Assembly: GCA_944990035.1 (NCBI GenBank)
Contig: CALYLX010000094.1
Location: 143,175 to 207,174 of the forward strand
DNA from: Clitopilus passeckerianus
Lineage: Eukaryota; Basidiomycota; Agaricomycetes; Agaricales; Entolomataceae
Direction: 5' to 3'
Length of the DNA stretch: 64,000 nucleotides
Shown here: positions 48,368-61,300 of the stretch, in pieces
Layout: each line of letters begins with the position of its first letter
Position numbering within the stretch: position 1 is the first letter of the stretch
Position numbers and translations under genes: made by a program
The notes under the pieces: model-generated
Databases searched by the model: none
What the model was told of the DNA's origin: nothing
What the model saw: the letters and a program-made list of their open reading frames with translations, nothing else

Positions 48368-51300
48368 ATGGATAACGATGGCAGGCTTCTGGAACAGTAC
48401 CCATGGGCAGCATACTCGAATTTACCCCCAGTCATGAGAGAAGGGATTGAGGTTCTGCTCTTGAAGGATATCTTCTTGAACGCCGGTCCAACAACCCAGA
48501 CTGGTGCGGCTATAGAGTTTTGCCAGAAAGTACTTCAGGAGGATAAAACCTTCCGGGCACTCTTTCTGACATCCTGGAAGCTGGGATCGTTTGATGCAAT
48601 TCGGGAAAGTGGTGTGTTATATCTCTCGTTGTCACACCGCAGAGGCATCGCTGAGATTAACTTCGCGGTTTTCAGAAGCCATCCAATCGTTCCGTGCTTC
48701 CACATCAATCCAGGGAGCAGCGGCCCACGGAAGTGACCCTCGATCATTAACTGCTCCCTCAAGCAAAGAGAGATGCAAACAAGCTACAGGTTGGTCGCGC
48801 CATCCACTCATGGCTACCTTCATGCATATTCAACTTCGTCCTTACAGGATCAAAGGCATCACCAGGTGACGACAGCCTCAACATATTTGGGGGAACATTC
48901 AATGAGGTTGCTGGAGACAATTGGACAATCAACTGTGCGTAATTTCTCCCTCTACACTACAACACTCTCGCTCAACCTGCCTAGATTCTGGTGAGTATAT
49001 GAGTGTATGTACACTTCGTGGTACCTGATCTCCAGAATGCAGTCGATCACCAGCGAGAAACCTCGGAATGGCTGTCCTCCATGGACTACCAGCTAACACA
49101 CAACGATGTGGCCAAAAAGCGAGCCGAGAACACTGGGGAGTGGTTCGTGGCCTCTGAGGAGTACGCATCGTGGTGTTCATCGCCAGATACTAGGAGTCCT
49201 GTGGTGTCCCGGAATTCGTGAGTTACCTTCTTCACCATCGCGGACTCCTCGTTCTGAAATTGCTCGTTAGCTGGTGTGGGCAAAACAGTTCTAGCGTAGG
49301 TCTATTCTTGTGCCCGCCAACTGTTACAGGGCTGACTCTATCTACCTATCAGGTCTTCCGCTATCAACCACCTACATGCACGTGCCAATCTTCGAGAAGC
49401 CGTCCTCTTCATCTACTTCAACTATACGATGCAGAAACAGCAGAGTTTGATGACCGTCCTTAGGGCGTTGTCAAGGCAAATGTACCGACATGGAACCAGT
49501 TCAGGCGTTGCATCGATATATGACGACCTCTACGAATCCCATAAGACCAGGAAGACGCATGCTAGCCTAGAAGAGCTTCAAAGGGCCCTTTCTGAATCTC
49601 TTCAATCTTATGACACTACCTTCATCGTGCTGGATGCACTCGACGAATACCTGGAACAATACAGCGACGCAAAGATACAAGGCATTCTTGACCTACTCCT
49701 TTCTCTAAATAGCGGTGTCAAGTTGCTTGTGACTTCTCGTATCCTTGGAGAAATGGAGAAAATATTCAAGGATCTAGGGGCGACCAAGAGGGAAATCCAT
49801 GCATTTGACAGCGACGTGGATAACTACCTCCTCGGTCGCATCAAGGCCCAGGAGTTCTGTTTCACTCTCACCCCTACCCTGACTGAAACGATTGTGAAGG
49901 AGGTGAAGACTGCTGCCAAGGGGAGGTAAAACCGTCCAATTCGATACATTTGTTAATATTCACCGCTGGATACAGGTTTCTGATGGCCGAACTACACATG
50001 AGCTCTTTGGTCGAGCACTCAAGCCCTGGGGACGTCAAAGATGCTCTCAAAGCCTTACCGGACGGAGTCGATCAGACATACGCCTACGTCATGGACCGTA
50101 TTCGTAGGCACAGCGAACGTCGCAGGGAACTTGCCATGTTCGCTCTGATGTGGATTGCGTGTGCGGTCCGGCCGCTCTCTGTGAAGGAACTCCAACATGC
50201 TTTGGCCACCAAAGCAGGAAAATCGAACATTGACGACTACGTGACTGAAGCATCTGTCATCACCGCTGCATGTGCCGGTCTCGTCGTCATACAACACGAA
50301 CAGAATACGATCAGTTTTGTTCGTAAGTACTAACTTTTAATTGAGCCGTGCCCTCTCTGAACTCTCTTCTAAGATTATACCACTCAAGAATATTTTGAAC
50401 GCCACAAGCATGAATACTTCCCTTCTGCGTACAGCGCAATTGTCCGGACCTGCCTCAACTATTTATCGAGAAGCTGTTTCTTTGGCATCCCCAACGATAG
50501 GAGCCTCTGGATACCGGCTTCCACACGTTCTATCCTTCAAGACTTGCGTCAGAGCCATTCTTTCTACGACTATGCCGCTTTGCACTGGGGATCTCACGCT
50601 CAAAAAGAATTTTCGGCGGGAGATGAAGCTGGAGCCTTAACGGGCGAGATCCTGGTTTTCTTACAGGCAAACCACCCGGGAACGAAGCTGAGTTTCCGGT
50701 ATGTCCTATACCAGGATATGGCAGCCTGGCTCGATGGCCCAGGTGATGAAGGGTCCGGTGTATTCCTAGCGATATATCATCGACAAACACATGCTCTGAG
50801 GGTCCTGCTGGACAAGTTCACGACTACCCCTTCGACTCTCCAAAGTATGACACCCTTGATCGCTGCAGCTCGACTCGGGCGAGTTGATGCTGTAAAGCTT
50901 ATCCTAGAGAAGGAGTCACACCATCCCAAGATCAAGGACGGGGACACAAGCCATCTTCCCTATCCGTGGCCGGCGACGCCACTCATTGACGTCAATGCCT
51001 CCGATCGCAGTGAACGAACACCCACCAGCTGGGCCGCGGTTATGGGACATGTTGAAACCCTTGAAGTGCTTCTGGAGCACCCTGGTGTAGACGTGAACAT
51101 CAGTGACAACGAAGGCAACTCTGCCTTGCTGCTCGCAATCAAGTATTCCGTGACGGAGACGGTTGTACAGAAGCTCATCGATTATGGGGGGACGGATGTG
51201 AATCGACAAGACAACGACGGCATGTCGCCACTGTCCTACTCCGCTAGTTTTGGCGCCGCATCTGTCGTCAAACGGTTGCTTGAGCACAATAATATTGACT

Positions 51301-52275
51301 TGAACTTGCCCTGCAAGAAAGGTCGGTCCCCCCTTTGTTGGGCATGTATCATCGGCAAAGCGTCCATTATTGAGTTACTGCTTGGAAACACTGCCACAAA
51401 CGTAAACGCAAAGGATGACAGTGGCCGGGCTCCGTTATCGTGGGCGTCAGAGCTCGGACATGCGGAAGTAGTGGAGCTCCTGCTTCGCAACAGCGACATA
51501 GAGGTGGACTCACAAGACGACGAAGGGCGGACGGCACTCTCGTTGGCAGCTGAGGGGGGTCATACTGTCGTAATGAAGCTACTTTTGACTCACGGCGGTA
51601 TCAACATCAACCTTCAAGACGCCAGTGGCTTCTCACCCATCTATCGGGCCACCATACGCGGTCATCTTCCCGCACTCCAGCTGCTATTGGAGCAATCAAA
51701 CCTCGAAGTTGATCATCCGAAGGTCTTTACGATGGTTGCGAAGCACAACAGAGGCACATCAGCGATAGGTCCCATGCTTCAGCGGGAGGAACTCGACATG
51801 AATGTTGCCGATGAAGAAGGATATACAGCGTTGTCCTATGCTGTGAAGGAGCATGATCGTCCAGCAGTTGAGGCGCTATTGCGGCGCAAAGATGTTAATG
51901 TCAATCATCAAGACAGCAATGGCCGGCCTCCTCTTTACTGGGTCATAAACCAATACTCGAGAGGGATGGAGTCAGAAGCAGAGGCCGCGGCAATCGTCCA
52001 GCTTTTCCTCGAACGCGATGATTTCGACCCTACAATTCGAGATATGGCGGGAAACTCGCTCACATTCTACGCAGCCAGGCATGAGCATATCCCATCACTG
52101 AAGCTTTTATCTGAAAGGGTACGTGAAATGGACCCGAAAAAGAGGAATTTGGATCTTACTGATGAGGAAATAGATGTGGTGAGTTCCCTCCTCCCAGGGT
52201 CTCAATCTCCAGTTCTAACGCTGGTGCCAGGAAACATCAAGAAAAGAAAGAAGACTAGACTCTCCGGAACCCTAG
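48368..52275 (+). CDS. NLR-like STAND protein: NACHT domain plus ankyrin repeats (frameshift before the P-loop)
   Basis: The N-terminal region of about 190 residues (MDNDGRLLEQYPWAAYSNL...) has no recognised domain. NIFGGTFNEVAGDNW follows, a linker typical of basidiomycete NLRs. The NACHT NTPase has Walker A GIPGVGKT (assembled across an intron ending at 49270), Walker B FIVLDALDEYL and the sensor-like LLVTSRI. The motif HYTTQEYF precedes about ten ankyrin repeats (50850-52120). Fungal NLRs act in non-self recognition and programmed cell death. One extra base appears near 49193: the frame reading WCSSPDTR must shift by one to give VLWCPGI and reach the P-loop, and no intron of usable size explains it. 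The last exon probably follows a 52-bp intron (52179-52230) and ends at 52275; without it the frame runs to 52379. Confidence 0.85.
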
Positions 52276-52821
52276 TTACGCTATTACGGCCTTTCTTTGT
52301 CGTCGAATGCAATTGCAATATGTCCTCGCAGCTAAATGAGGGGAAGGCAGACCTGAAGCTCAGGTCAGTTAGTCTTTGAGTTCAGAATCTTCAGACGTGT
52401 GGTCTCGCCGTACGGGTCCCGGTCAGGCTGTCTAATATTGGGCTGCACACCACTACACAGCATTCATTCTGCAAACACACAGTTCTCATGACGTGCCCGT
52501 CTGTTGGCTCACTTTGGTCACGAACAGGAACTCACAATGATACACCGCGATATAATCTGAGAATGGACTCCAGAACCAGCGGTCTATCCCCGACCGCTGA
52601 AAGAGATTCTTGACTGGTGGAACATTTGGCTATGGCATTCCAAGGGCCTTCGACATACAGAACGGCCTCTCGGCACGAAGGTTGATATAGCACAGCCAAC
52701 TGAGGTCCCAACTGTCAACTGTCATTGGTGTGCCACCAGAAGTCGGCAAACATACATACGGATTAAGTGCGGTGGTCTAAAGGCAACTAACAATCGTGGC
52801 CGACTCCAGTTCTACCGCACA
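52276..52821. other. Intergenic region after the NLR gene
   Basis: About 500 bp, including possible read-through NLR sequence to 52379. No other gene, repeat or regulatory site was recognised. Confidence 0.45.
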
Positions 52822-53876
52822 ATGTTTGCGACCTCTGCCCAGCTCAGCATTTGCGTTGCATTAATGCAAGTTCGGAGTGCCCTCGCTCAACCAATAGGCA
52901 GATCTATTGGTGTTCGCTCGCACGTGCATATAACTAGTTACGCTGCTGCGTCGATCTTTTTCCTTATTGTCTTCGCCTTCTTCACGATCGTTCAGGCAGT
53001 GCTGTCTTTCCTCTCAGTATGGAGGCGACGACCAATGGAAGAGGATTTCCCTCGCCGGAAACTCTTCGCCACATCGTTGTTGTTAATAGCACTGATCCTA
53101 GCGACAAACTATGTCCTACAGGTGCTGGTGCTGCTAAACAGCGGAGGGTTGACACTGGACACTGTCAATTTCTTTACAGTGTTTCTTATCCAACAATTCC
53201 TCCTTCCATTCGCGGAGACATTATTCCTCGCAGGGTTGCTTGCCCTGCTTTCAGCCCGAGCATTTCGAGAGTCTTATGGCCCGGATACCTCGAAGCGACA
53301 GGGCTTCGCTACGTTAATGATCATCCTCAGTCTGACACTCTCGGCGACGATGTTGACCCTCAACCTTGCCGCGACCGCCGTGGCTGCAACTGGATCGTCG
53401 GCGACAAAGGTCCGAACGTACAACAATTTAACCCACGCCTATCTGGCAGTGTTTACATTGACCATACTGGTCGTCATCATTTCTGGCAGTAAAATCAGAA
53501 GAACTCCAAGTCAAGAGAGCCACTGGGACCCCGCCAATTATTTCTTTGACCAGACGGTGAGTTCGCTGCACTTTTTGAAGCCAATCAACATCTCACGAAA
53601 TTGAATCAATGTTCCTAGGTCGTCAAGAATATAATCCTCTTCATCGGTCCCATTTTCCTCGCCAGAGCGGTATTCAAGATAATTCGAGAGATTCTAGAGT
53701 TCACCCCCAGTATTCGCCATTTGGTGAATGTTGAAGGACTCGAACTGGCTTCCGTTATAATCATGGGTCTTACATTTTTACTTGCCATTTTCGGCTCCCT
53801 CAACCTGGGATATTGGCCGAAAAATGCTCGGGAAAGAAGGAGGATGGAAAATGTCGATGTGGTTCATTCAAGTTGA
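52822..53876 (+). CDS. Multi-spanning membrane protein of unknown family
   Basis: Two exons (52822-53556, 53619-53876; intron 62 bp) give 330 residues. A signal-like N-terminus (SICVALMQVRSALAQ) is followed by about seven hydrophobic helices: AAASIFFLIVFAFFTIVQAV, LLLIALILATNYVLQVLVLL, FLIQQFLLPFAETLFLAGLL, LMIILSLTLSATMLTLNLA, YLAVFTLTILVVIISG, IILFIGPIFLARAVFKI and SVIIMGLTFLLAILG. Both ends of the soluble tail are charged (NARERRRMENVD). The layout (cleavable-like leader, helices, polar C-terminus) recalls fungal-specific integral membrane families often seen in clusters, but I do not recognise this one. It lies directly downstream of the NLR on the same strand. Confidence 0.8.
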
Positions 53877-54405
53877 CGCATTTAAAATTGTGATGTTCAC
53901 TTGACCTTACAATGCTATTTACCTTTTATTTATACTGCATATTTATTGCTATATAGACCAACCTGTACGACTAAACAGTTTCTAATTCTGATCCTGCTTC
54001 TTTTGGAGCAGTTAATATCACCAACGAGGACTGTCCAAGCTGGGTCTGGAGTCAAAGGAGAAATGGATACGCGACTCATCCGTGGCGGTGCAGCCAACAG
54101 GTGAAGAAAAAGTTACATAAGCGCTACCAACAACGACGACGATAAAGACAGATAGTCCAAGATACGAAGAGCTGTTGCCTGCCCCCCGTGGACGACGTTG
54201 GATCGCGCAGGATTAGCTTCTAGGCACCTCGATCAACGTAGATGAGAGGGAGATAGCCTTTGGAGGCTCAGGAGACGACTTTGTATCGCGTAGATTAGAA
54301 ATTTGACGTTGCACGCCGGCAGCAGGGACGTGTAATAGGCTAATCCAAGTTGTTCGCTGTCCACCACAACGTCGAGAGGAGGTCATTGCGAGCGCCGGAG
54401 CTGTG
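53877..54405. other. Intergenic region upstream of the ProRS gene
   Basis: About 530 bp with no gene, repeat or clear promoter element. It must contain the ProRS promoter. Transcription start sites here would decide which ProRS start codon is used. Confidence 0.45.
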
Positions 54406-57033
54406 ATGAGGCTGTTATGCAGCTCGAATCATGTCAGTCGACTCATTCTGAATCGATTCAATCTGATAAGACCAATCGAGTCACCCGCCAAACTTTTTCC
54501 GCCTCGATACTCTACCATCACCACAATGGCCTCTCCGCCGTCCGTCGAGTCGATAACAAGCACTCTTTCATCGCTCTCTATCAAGCCGGCAGCAGCTACA
54601 ATCAGCCATGTAGCCGCGACTTCTCCAGCTGAATGGAGAACTGCTTTGGAAGGAGCTAAAGGATCCCCAAAAGGCTTCGAGCTACTCAAGACCCTCGTCT
54701 ATAAACCCAAAACCGCCAAAACTGCCACCCCAGTTCCTGTAGTCGTTATTGCGAGGGAGCTGACCGAAACTAATTCGGGTGCTATTGGGAAAGCCTTGAA
54801 TCTGAAAGAACTGAGGTTGGCATCTCCAGACCTGCTGACTGAATTCTTTGGATTGGACAAGGACTCAGTCTCCCCCTTCGCTATCACCAAGGATGTCTTC
54901 CCCAAGGTTCAAACTATCGTTGACAAGTCCCTTTCATCTTCCACCACTCCAGTCGCCCTCCACGCAAACTCTGCCTCCCAATCAATTTTCCTCACAGGAT
55001 CTGATATCCTTACCTACCTCCGTTCACTTGAAACCGATGAGAACAAGCTCACTGAGCTCGACTTCTCTGAGATCACCGCTGGATCTGTCACCTCACAAGC
55101 GCAGACCTCGAAAGCTCCTGTGAAGGAGAAGGAGGATGCTAAGATTGAAGGTGCAGTTCAAATCGCTATCGGTGTTAAGAAAGAGGTCGATTTCCCTGCA
55201 TGGTACACCAACGTATGTTCTTTTACCGTTTCCATCATGTGAATCATGTTTTTCTTACAGTTTACTTCAGGTTCTGCTCAAGGCCGACATGCTCGATTAT
55301 TACAGCGTTAGTGGTTGCTATATCCTCAAGCCCTGGTCCTATAGCATTTGGGAGGAAATTCAAGGTAGGCTTCTTTCCGTCCTTAGCAGGAATTCCTTGT
55401 CTGATGATTTAACACAGCTTGGTTTAACACCCAAATCAAGCTCCTAGGCGTCCAGAACTCCTACTTCCCGATGTTCGTCTCTTCCAAGGTTCTTGAGAGA
55501 GAGAAGGATCATATCGAGGGTTTCTCTCCTGAAGTTGCTTGGGTCACAAGAGCTGGCCAGAGCGACCTTGAAGAGCCTATTGCTATCCGCCCAACCTCTG
55601 AGACTGCCATGTACCCTTGTACGTTAATTTCATGTGCAGGATATTGGGTTTCGGCTGACAGTGCTTTTTTGTAGACTATGCCAAGTGGATCAAGAGTCAT
55701 CGTGATCTTCCGCTCAAGCTAAACCAGTGGAACAGTGTCGTTCGTTGGGAGTTCAAGAATCCTCGTAAGCTCATTTGTTTTCACACCCGCGTAGTCGTGT
55801 TTTTTGACCGTTCTGATAGAGCCGTTCCTCCGTACCCGCGAATTCCTCTGGCAAGAGGGCCATACCGCCCACCTCACCAAAGCCGAAGCCGATACTGAAG
55901 TCCGTCAGATCCTTGAGCTCTACCGCCGAGTCTACGAGGATCTCCTCGCCGTCCCAGTCATCCCTGGTGTTAAATCCGAGAAGGAGAAGTTTGCTGGTGG
56001 TCTCTACACCACTACCATTGAAGGCTTCGTCCCCACTTCCGGACGTGGTATCCAAGCCGCCACTTCTCACTGCCTCGGCCAGAACTTCTCTCGCCCGGAG
56101 ATGTTCAACATCTTCGTCGAGGACCCTGACGCAACTGAGAAGGGCACGAAGACCTATGTTTGGCAGAACTCTTGGGGTCTGTCGACAAGGACGATTGGTG
56201 TCATGGTTATGGTTCATGGCGATAACCAGGGATTGGTGCTCCCGCCGAGGGTTGCTAGTATCCAGGTTGTGGTTGTCCCCTGTGGTATCACTGTGAAGAC
56301 TGGCCAGGAGGAGAGGGAGAAGATTGAAAGTGAGTGCGAGAAGCTTGCTGAGAAGTTGAGGAAGGAGGGTGGTATCAGGGCCAAGGCCGATCTTAGGGAA
56401 GGTTACACTCCCGGGTGGAAGTTCAACGACTGGGAACAGAAGGTTTGTTCATCTTTTGGACTTTCAACAGATTCGGGGACTGATAAACTTACGAATATAG
56501 GGTGTTCCCCTCCGTCTTGAGATTGGTCCCCAAGACCTCAAGAAGAACCAGACTCTCACCGTTCGCCGTGACACTGGTGTTAAGAACCCTGTTCCCACCG
56601 ACGGTTCTATTACTTCCACGATTTCTGCCCTCCTTGAGACCATCCAGAACGAGATGTTCAAGCGGGCTCAGGACACCTATTTCTCCCGCCTCAAAGAGGT
56701 CACCAAGTGGGATGATCTCGTCCCCACCTTGGACGACAAGTGTGTTGCTGTCATTCCCTGGTGTGAGGTCGAAGCTTGCGAGGACGACATCAAGGAGAGG
56801 AGTGCAAAATCGTAAGTTTGTTTACTGAACCTTGTTCTCAACTCGGACTGATCGGGTTGCCTTCTAGCGCTAGCACGGAGCCCCAAGATGAGCGCGCTCC
56901 GTCTGCTGGAGCCAAGTCTTTGGCCATCCCCTTCGATCAGTCCCGTTGGACTCCCATTGAGCCTGGCACGACGAAGTGCCCGGCGTGTGGCAAGGACGCG
57001 AAGAGGTGGACCATGTTTGGAAGAAGCTATTAG
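54406..57033 (+). CDS. Prolyl-tRNA synthetase, probably dual-targeted
   Basis: A eukaryotic-type class II ProRS, about 680 residues from the internal start. An N-terminal YbaK/ProX-like region reads [18 protein letters not shown]. The catalytic core follows: [17 protein letters not shown], motif 2 [22 protein letters not shown] and motif 3 [16 protein letters not shown]. The anticodon-binding and zinc-binding-like tail [18 protein letters not shown] ends in Tyr, as eukaryotic ProRS do. From the ATG at 54406 a 40-residue presequence precedes the ATG at 54526: it starts [20 protein letters not shown], is Arg/Ser/Leu-rich with a single acidic residue, and ends PPRYST, which looks like a matrix-protease R-3 site. 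The downstream ATG has a stronger context (A at -3, G at +4), so leaky scanning could give both mitochondrial and cytosolic forms. Confidence 0.95.
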
Positions 57034-58341
57034 AAACATATACTTATATCATATCATACACACATACTGAAGTGGGTTCCTTTCTCCGATAATGGGCGAA
57101 TGCGATGTATATACGTGCTCGAGAGTTTAGCGAGCATTAAAGTGCAAAACAGTAGTTGAAGTGGTTGACAATCACATAATGAGCCTACGGCCAGGGTCCA
57201 ACTCAGATGAATAGCCAATTTATGTTCGTTTACCTCCCATTACTTCTGGCCTCTTCTCCCTAGAATCCCGTGGAAATAATCTGCAGAGCCACCGAACTCT
57301 ATAGTTGCTTCGTCGACGTCCGAGCTCCACACCACCGCACCTCGTAAAATCGCCTCAGGGGAGATCAAGTACGTGGAGGATGTCACTGAGGGTTTGGAAA
57401 CTATGGATAAGGCTATGGCAGTAACGGCGCGATATTAACGAGGCAATTGTTCGTAGTACGGGTGAGTTGGGTCTGCGGGGGGTGCTGAACCACTGCTTCA
57501 AAAAGTTGACAAAAGTTGACATCTGTCAGGATTCTCAACACGGCCAACTTGCTCTGGTAGGTTCCTCGAAGCCTCACTACCTTAACAAGGTCGCCAAGCC
57601 CGGATCACCCTTGGTCGTGTTGTCTCCTCCCGTCCAGCCATTTCGCAATGACCCGCATGCACGCCGCGACAGAGGGCCGATCGCTACGCAATAATATGTC
57701 AATGGCCAGAACTGTCCAGAGTGGGTTGGCTCTATAAGAGCGGGCTCGTGAGAGCACGGGGAGTTTCGGTAGGAGAAGATGGTCAGAACTGCCTTACCTT
57801 GCAGCTATAATACTGTTGCAGTAAATAGTCTCGAACCTCTCCGTTCCCATGTAGGGAGGGGAGCAACGGCATAGTCACAATCTCATTAAGAGCTCATCGT
57901 AAGCCGCCACGGGACGCAAATTGGTACGAGATTAGCAAGCCTCAGACTCTCCCCAACCATTGAGTGGCTACTTCCCACTATTCTCCCAGCCGATAACGAG
58001 AAAGAGTCAGTCAATAATCGCGGAGAATCCAAGACTTGATGTCATGGGTAAGTATTTGGATCTCATTGAAGGATTCTAGAGTGGTGTTTGCTTCTCGTTT
58101 GATTTAGGAGAGTGGCTGTCAAAGGAAGTCTCGTCTGATCGTGCGAACTTTCCGATGCCGACGACCAAGCTCAACTTGAAGCTCAAGTCGCAGTTCATTT
58201 GGCTGAGCGCCAGTCCGAAAATGTCTCTTGGTTGGCCTCTGGGATCATATTGCATTATTCTACAGAGGCGTTATTGCTGCAGTTGGATTATGTAGAGTAA
58301 GTTTTGGAGGTGTACGGTCTTCTATGGCCTTAGGTTCCAAT
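57034..58341. other. Intergenic region between convergent synthetase genes, with a possible gene relic
   Basis: About 1.3 kb. Most is unremarkable. At 58044-58299 on the plus strand, ATGG with a GTAAGT donor and a TTTAG acceptor lead into sequence whose best-looking frame (DDQAQLEAQVAVHLAERQ, then WLASGIILHYSTEALLLQLDYVE) is not the one joined to the ATG. That may be a decayed gene or chance. Confidence 0.3.
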
Positions 58342-61300
58342 CTAGGTTTTCAATACTGAGTCACATCGAGAACAAAGGTCGTCGTGTTCTTTCCGAGTGA
58401 ACGTCCAGCACCGTGGGCATTTGGAGAGTTCAACGGGACGAACTCGAATAGCCAGGTCATCTTCGGAGTCTGTCCAGTTGTCAGATATATCTCAGCCAAG
58501 AAAAAGGAGTGGGTACACACCTTGTATTGATATCGTATCTGTGTACACCCACTCAGGGGACGAAGTACCTAACGAGCCTTCGTCCACAATTAAAGCGTCG
58601 GAGGTGATAAATAATGTTTTCAAGAAGTTTTCTGATAGTCTGAATGAGTAGGAAGTCGAAAGAAGCAGCTGCCAATGCAATCACCTTCTCGTTGCAGCAA
58701 TTGCGCCAGTCTCGAGGACCTTGCGCTGTTTGGAATAATGATATCGACAACCCCTTCCAAGGAGCTCTTGAGGTGTCTGGAAGGTGATTTTAGTACGTTT
58801 ACTCCTACTTTTCGGATATAGTGAGTCAAGGAAAGACTCACTTATCTCTTCGGGCTTTCTCGAGTAGGGACAACACAGTGCCTCTCACATTCAGTAGATC
58901 TGCCATGTCTTGTGCAACTTGGGGGTTATGCCAGTCTGCGCTCTGATGATTCCAGTTAGTCACTAGCCCTTTTTGGAGTCTACCGCGACTTACCAAAGGT
59001 TGCCAAGGGGTTGTGAAGAATGATGAATTCTCATCAGATCTCCAGACAGCATGGATCTCTTCCGCCAGGTGAGGAAGAATGGGAGCAATCACTGAAGACA
59101 TCGTCCGCAATGTCTGTGGTCAATAAGTCAATAAAGTTTTGGAAGGAAAGACCATTATGATTATCACCTGTCCTAAAACAGATATGACAGCTGCACGCTC
59201 TGGGTTGGTAACTGAATCTGCGTATAAGCAGTCCTTTGTGATATCGAAATAGAGGGAAGAAAGAGTAATGTTGGCAAAGTTGGTGAGTGCATTGACAACT
59301 TGAAAAGTGATTGGTTAGTTATCACAATGTTGCGAGTGCAATGGAAGAGCGGACCTTTCGGGAAGTTATAGGTGGTGTACCCATCCAGTGCTGTCTGTTC
59401 CAAGTTGTACAGCTCGTGCATCACATAGCGCTCCGCCTGCGGTAGTCAGCAACAATCTGGGTTGGAAGAAGAAAGGGCATACCAAACCCAATTTTTCCTT
59501 CTCCACGGGTACAAGGCTCATTCGGCCGGCCTCATCTCCAATATTGGCCAGCATAAATCGCGCGGAGTTCCTGATCTTTCTGAGCGATTCTGCAACTTGT
59601 GCAAGAACTGTAGGTCCAATAGACATATCGCGCCAGTACTCAACGGTGGCCACCCAGAGTCGAAGTACATCAGCGCCATAAACTGGATCCTTCCTCAGAT
59701 TCTGTGGATGGTGATATTAAGCGAAAGTAGCATGGAGGAGTAGACATTAACATACCTTGCCCCCGAGTACAATGGTCAACGGACTGATGATATTACCCAA
59801 CGACTTGCTCATCTTCTTGCCCTTTTCGTCGAGCACCATTCCATGGGTGATCAAGGCACCGTATGGGCTGACACGTTGCTCAGGAGAAGGCGCCGAACCA
59901 ATAGCAGTCAGAAGCTGGCTCTGGAACCAGCCTCGGTGCTGGTCCGAACCTTCAAGACATACGTCTGCCAGGAAAGGCCGTTCTTCTGTTTTCCCGTCTC
60001 GTTGTTGGGTATTGAGCCCAACCTCACGCAACATAGACCAGGAGGACCCAGAATCAAACCAGACATCCATTGTGTCTGTGCCTTTGCGGTATACTTCCGA
60101 AGCGGGGCGGTCGCTTTGAAGATGTGGTGGAACAAAGTCCTCGACGGGACCATTCCACCAGTGGGCCACTCCCTTTGTCTCGAGGACGGATAGGACGTGC
60201 TCCAAGGAGGCCGGATCAAGGACAGTTTCGTCACTTCCGATGCGGTGAAGGGCAGGGATAGGGACACCCCAAACCCGCTGTCGGGAAATGCACCATTCAG
60301 AACGAGAGCGGACAAATGATTCCAATCGGTTTCGAGCTTTACCAATAATCAATATCTTGTGGAAACATAAAATTCTGCGCACTGAGAACTCACAGATAGG
60401 AGGATAAAATGCAACATCGTTCAGAGCTTTCAAAGCATCGTCTTTGATAGGTGCAAGATCAGCAAACCACTGAGATGTTGCACTACAGGCCAGTCAGCTA
60501 CCCTGAAATCATTGTACGAGCGAATATCACATACGTGACCATAATTGGCTTGTCCGTCTTCCAATCGTAAGGATACCGGTGCTTCAAGACATGGCTGTGA
60601 ACGAGAGCCCCAATCGATTTCAACAGCTCCACGACCTGGCTTGTTCCGTCTCCTCCCGGCTTTGAGCCAGAACCAAGGACTTCCTTGCCGATGAGGTCTT
60701 TTGCTGCAGCATCTCCAATGACACTTGTGACGGCGGAGCTGAACTTCCCCTCGCTGTCAACATGACAGAGCATTTTCTCGGTGCTGGAAAGTAGGTCAAG
60801 TGCCTGGAAGGCATTATAATCCTCTGCGCCGTGTGCGGGAGCACAGTGAACTAGGCCGCTTCCAGATTCTGAAGTAACGTGAGGCGCGTGAATAATCATC
60901 AAAGGTTCCACGGGATCACTGAGGAGAGGGGAGAAGATGGGCTTGTATGAAGTGCCAATCAGGTCAGAACCTACACAGAACACTCTTAGATTCAAGTTGT
61001 TAAAAGCGAAAGACTAATCTACCTTGAATTTCTGTGATGACTTCAAATGGACCAATTGTGTCCCCAAGCGCTTCAAGTCGCTCCTTGGCCAATAGCAGAA
61101 TGGTTTCCGGAGAGGAGCTGGGTCTGACTGCAACATATACTAGGTCGTTATGAGCTGCAATACCCTGTAGTTCGTCAGCAGGGCCATCTAGTTGGATGCT
61201 TTCAGGTCTTACCATATTCGCCGTCAGAGTCCAGGGAGTTGTTGTCCATACGAGCAGTTTGATAGCTTCCGAGGAACGAAGTAGCTCCTGGATGACGGCA

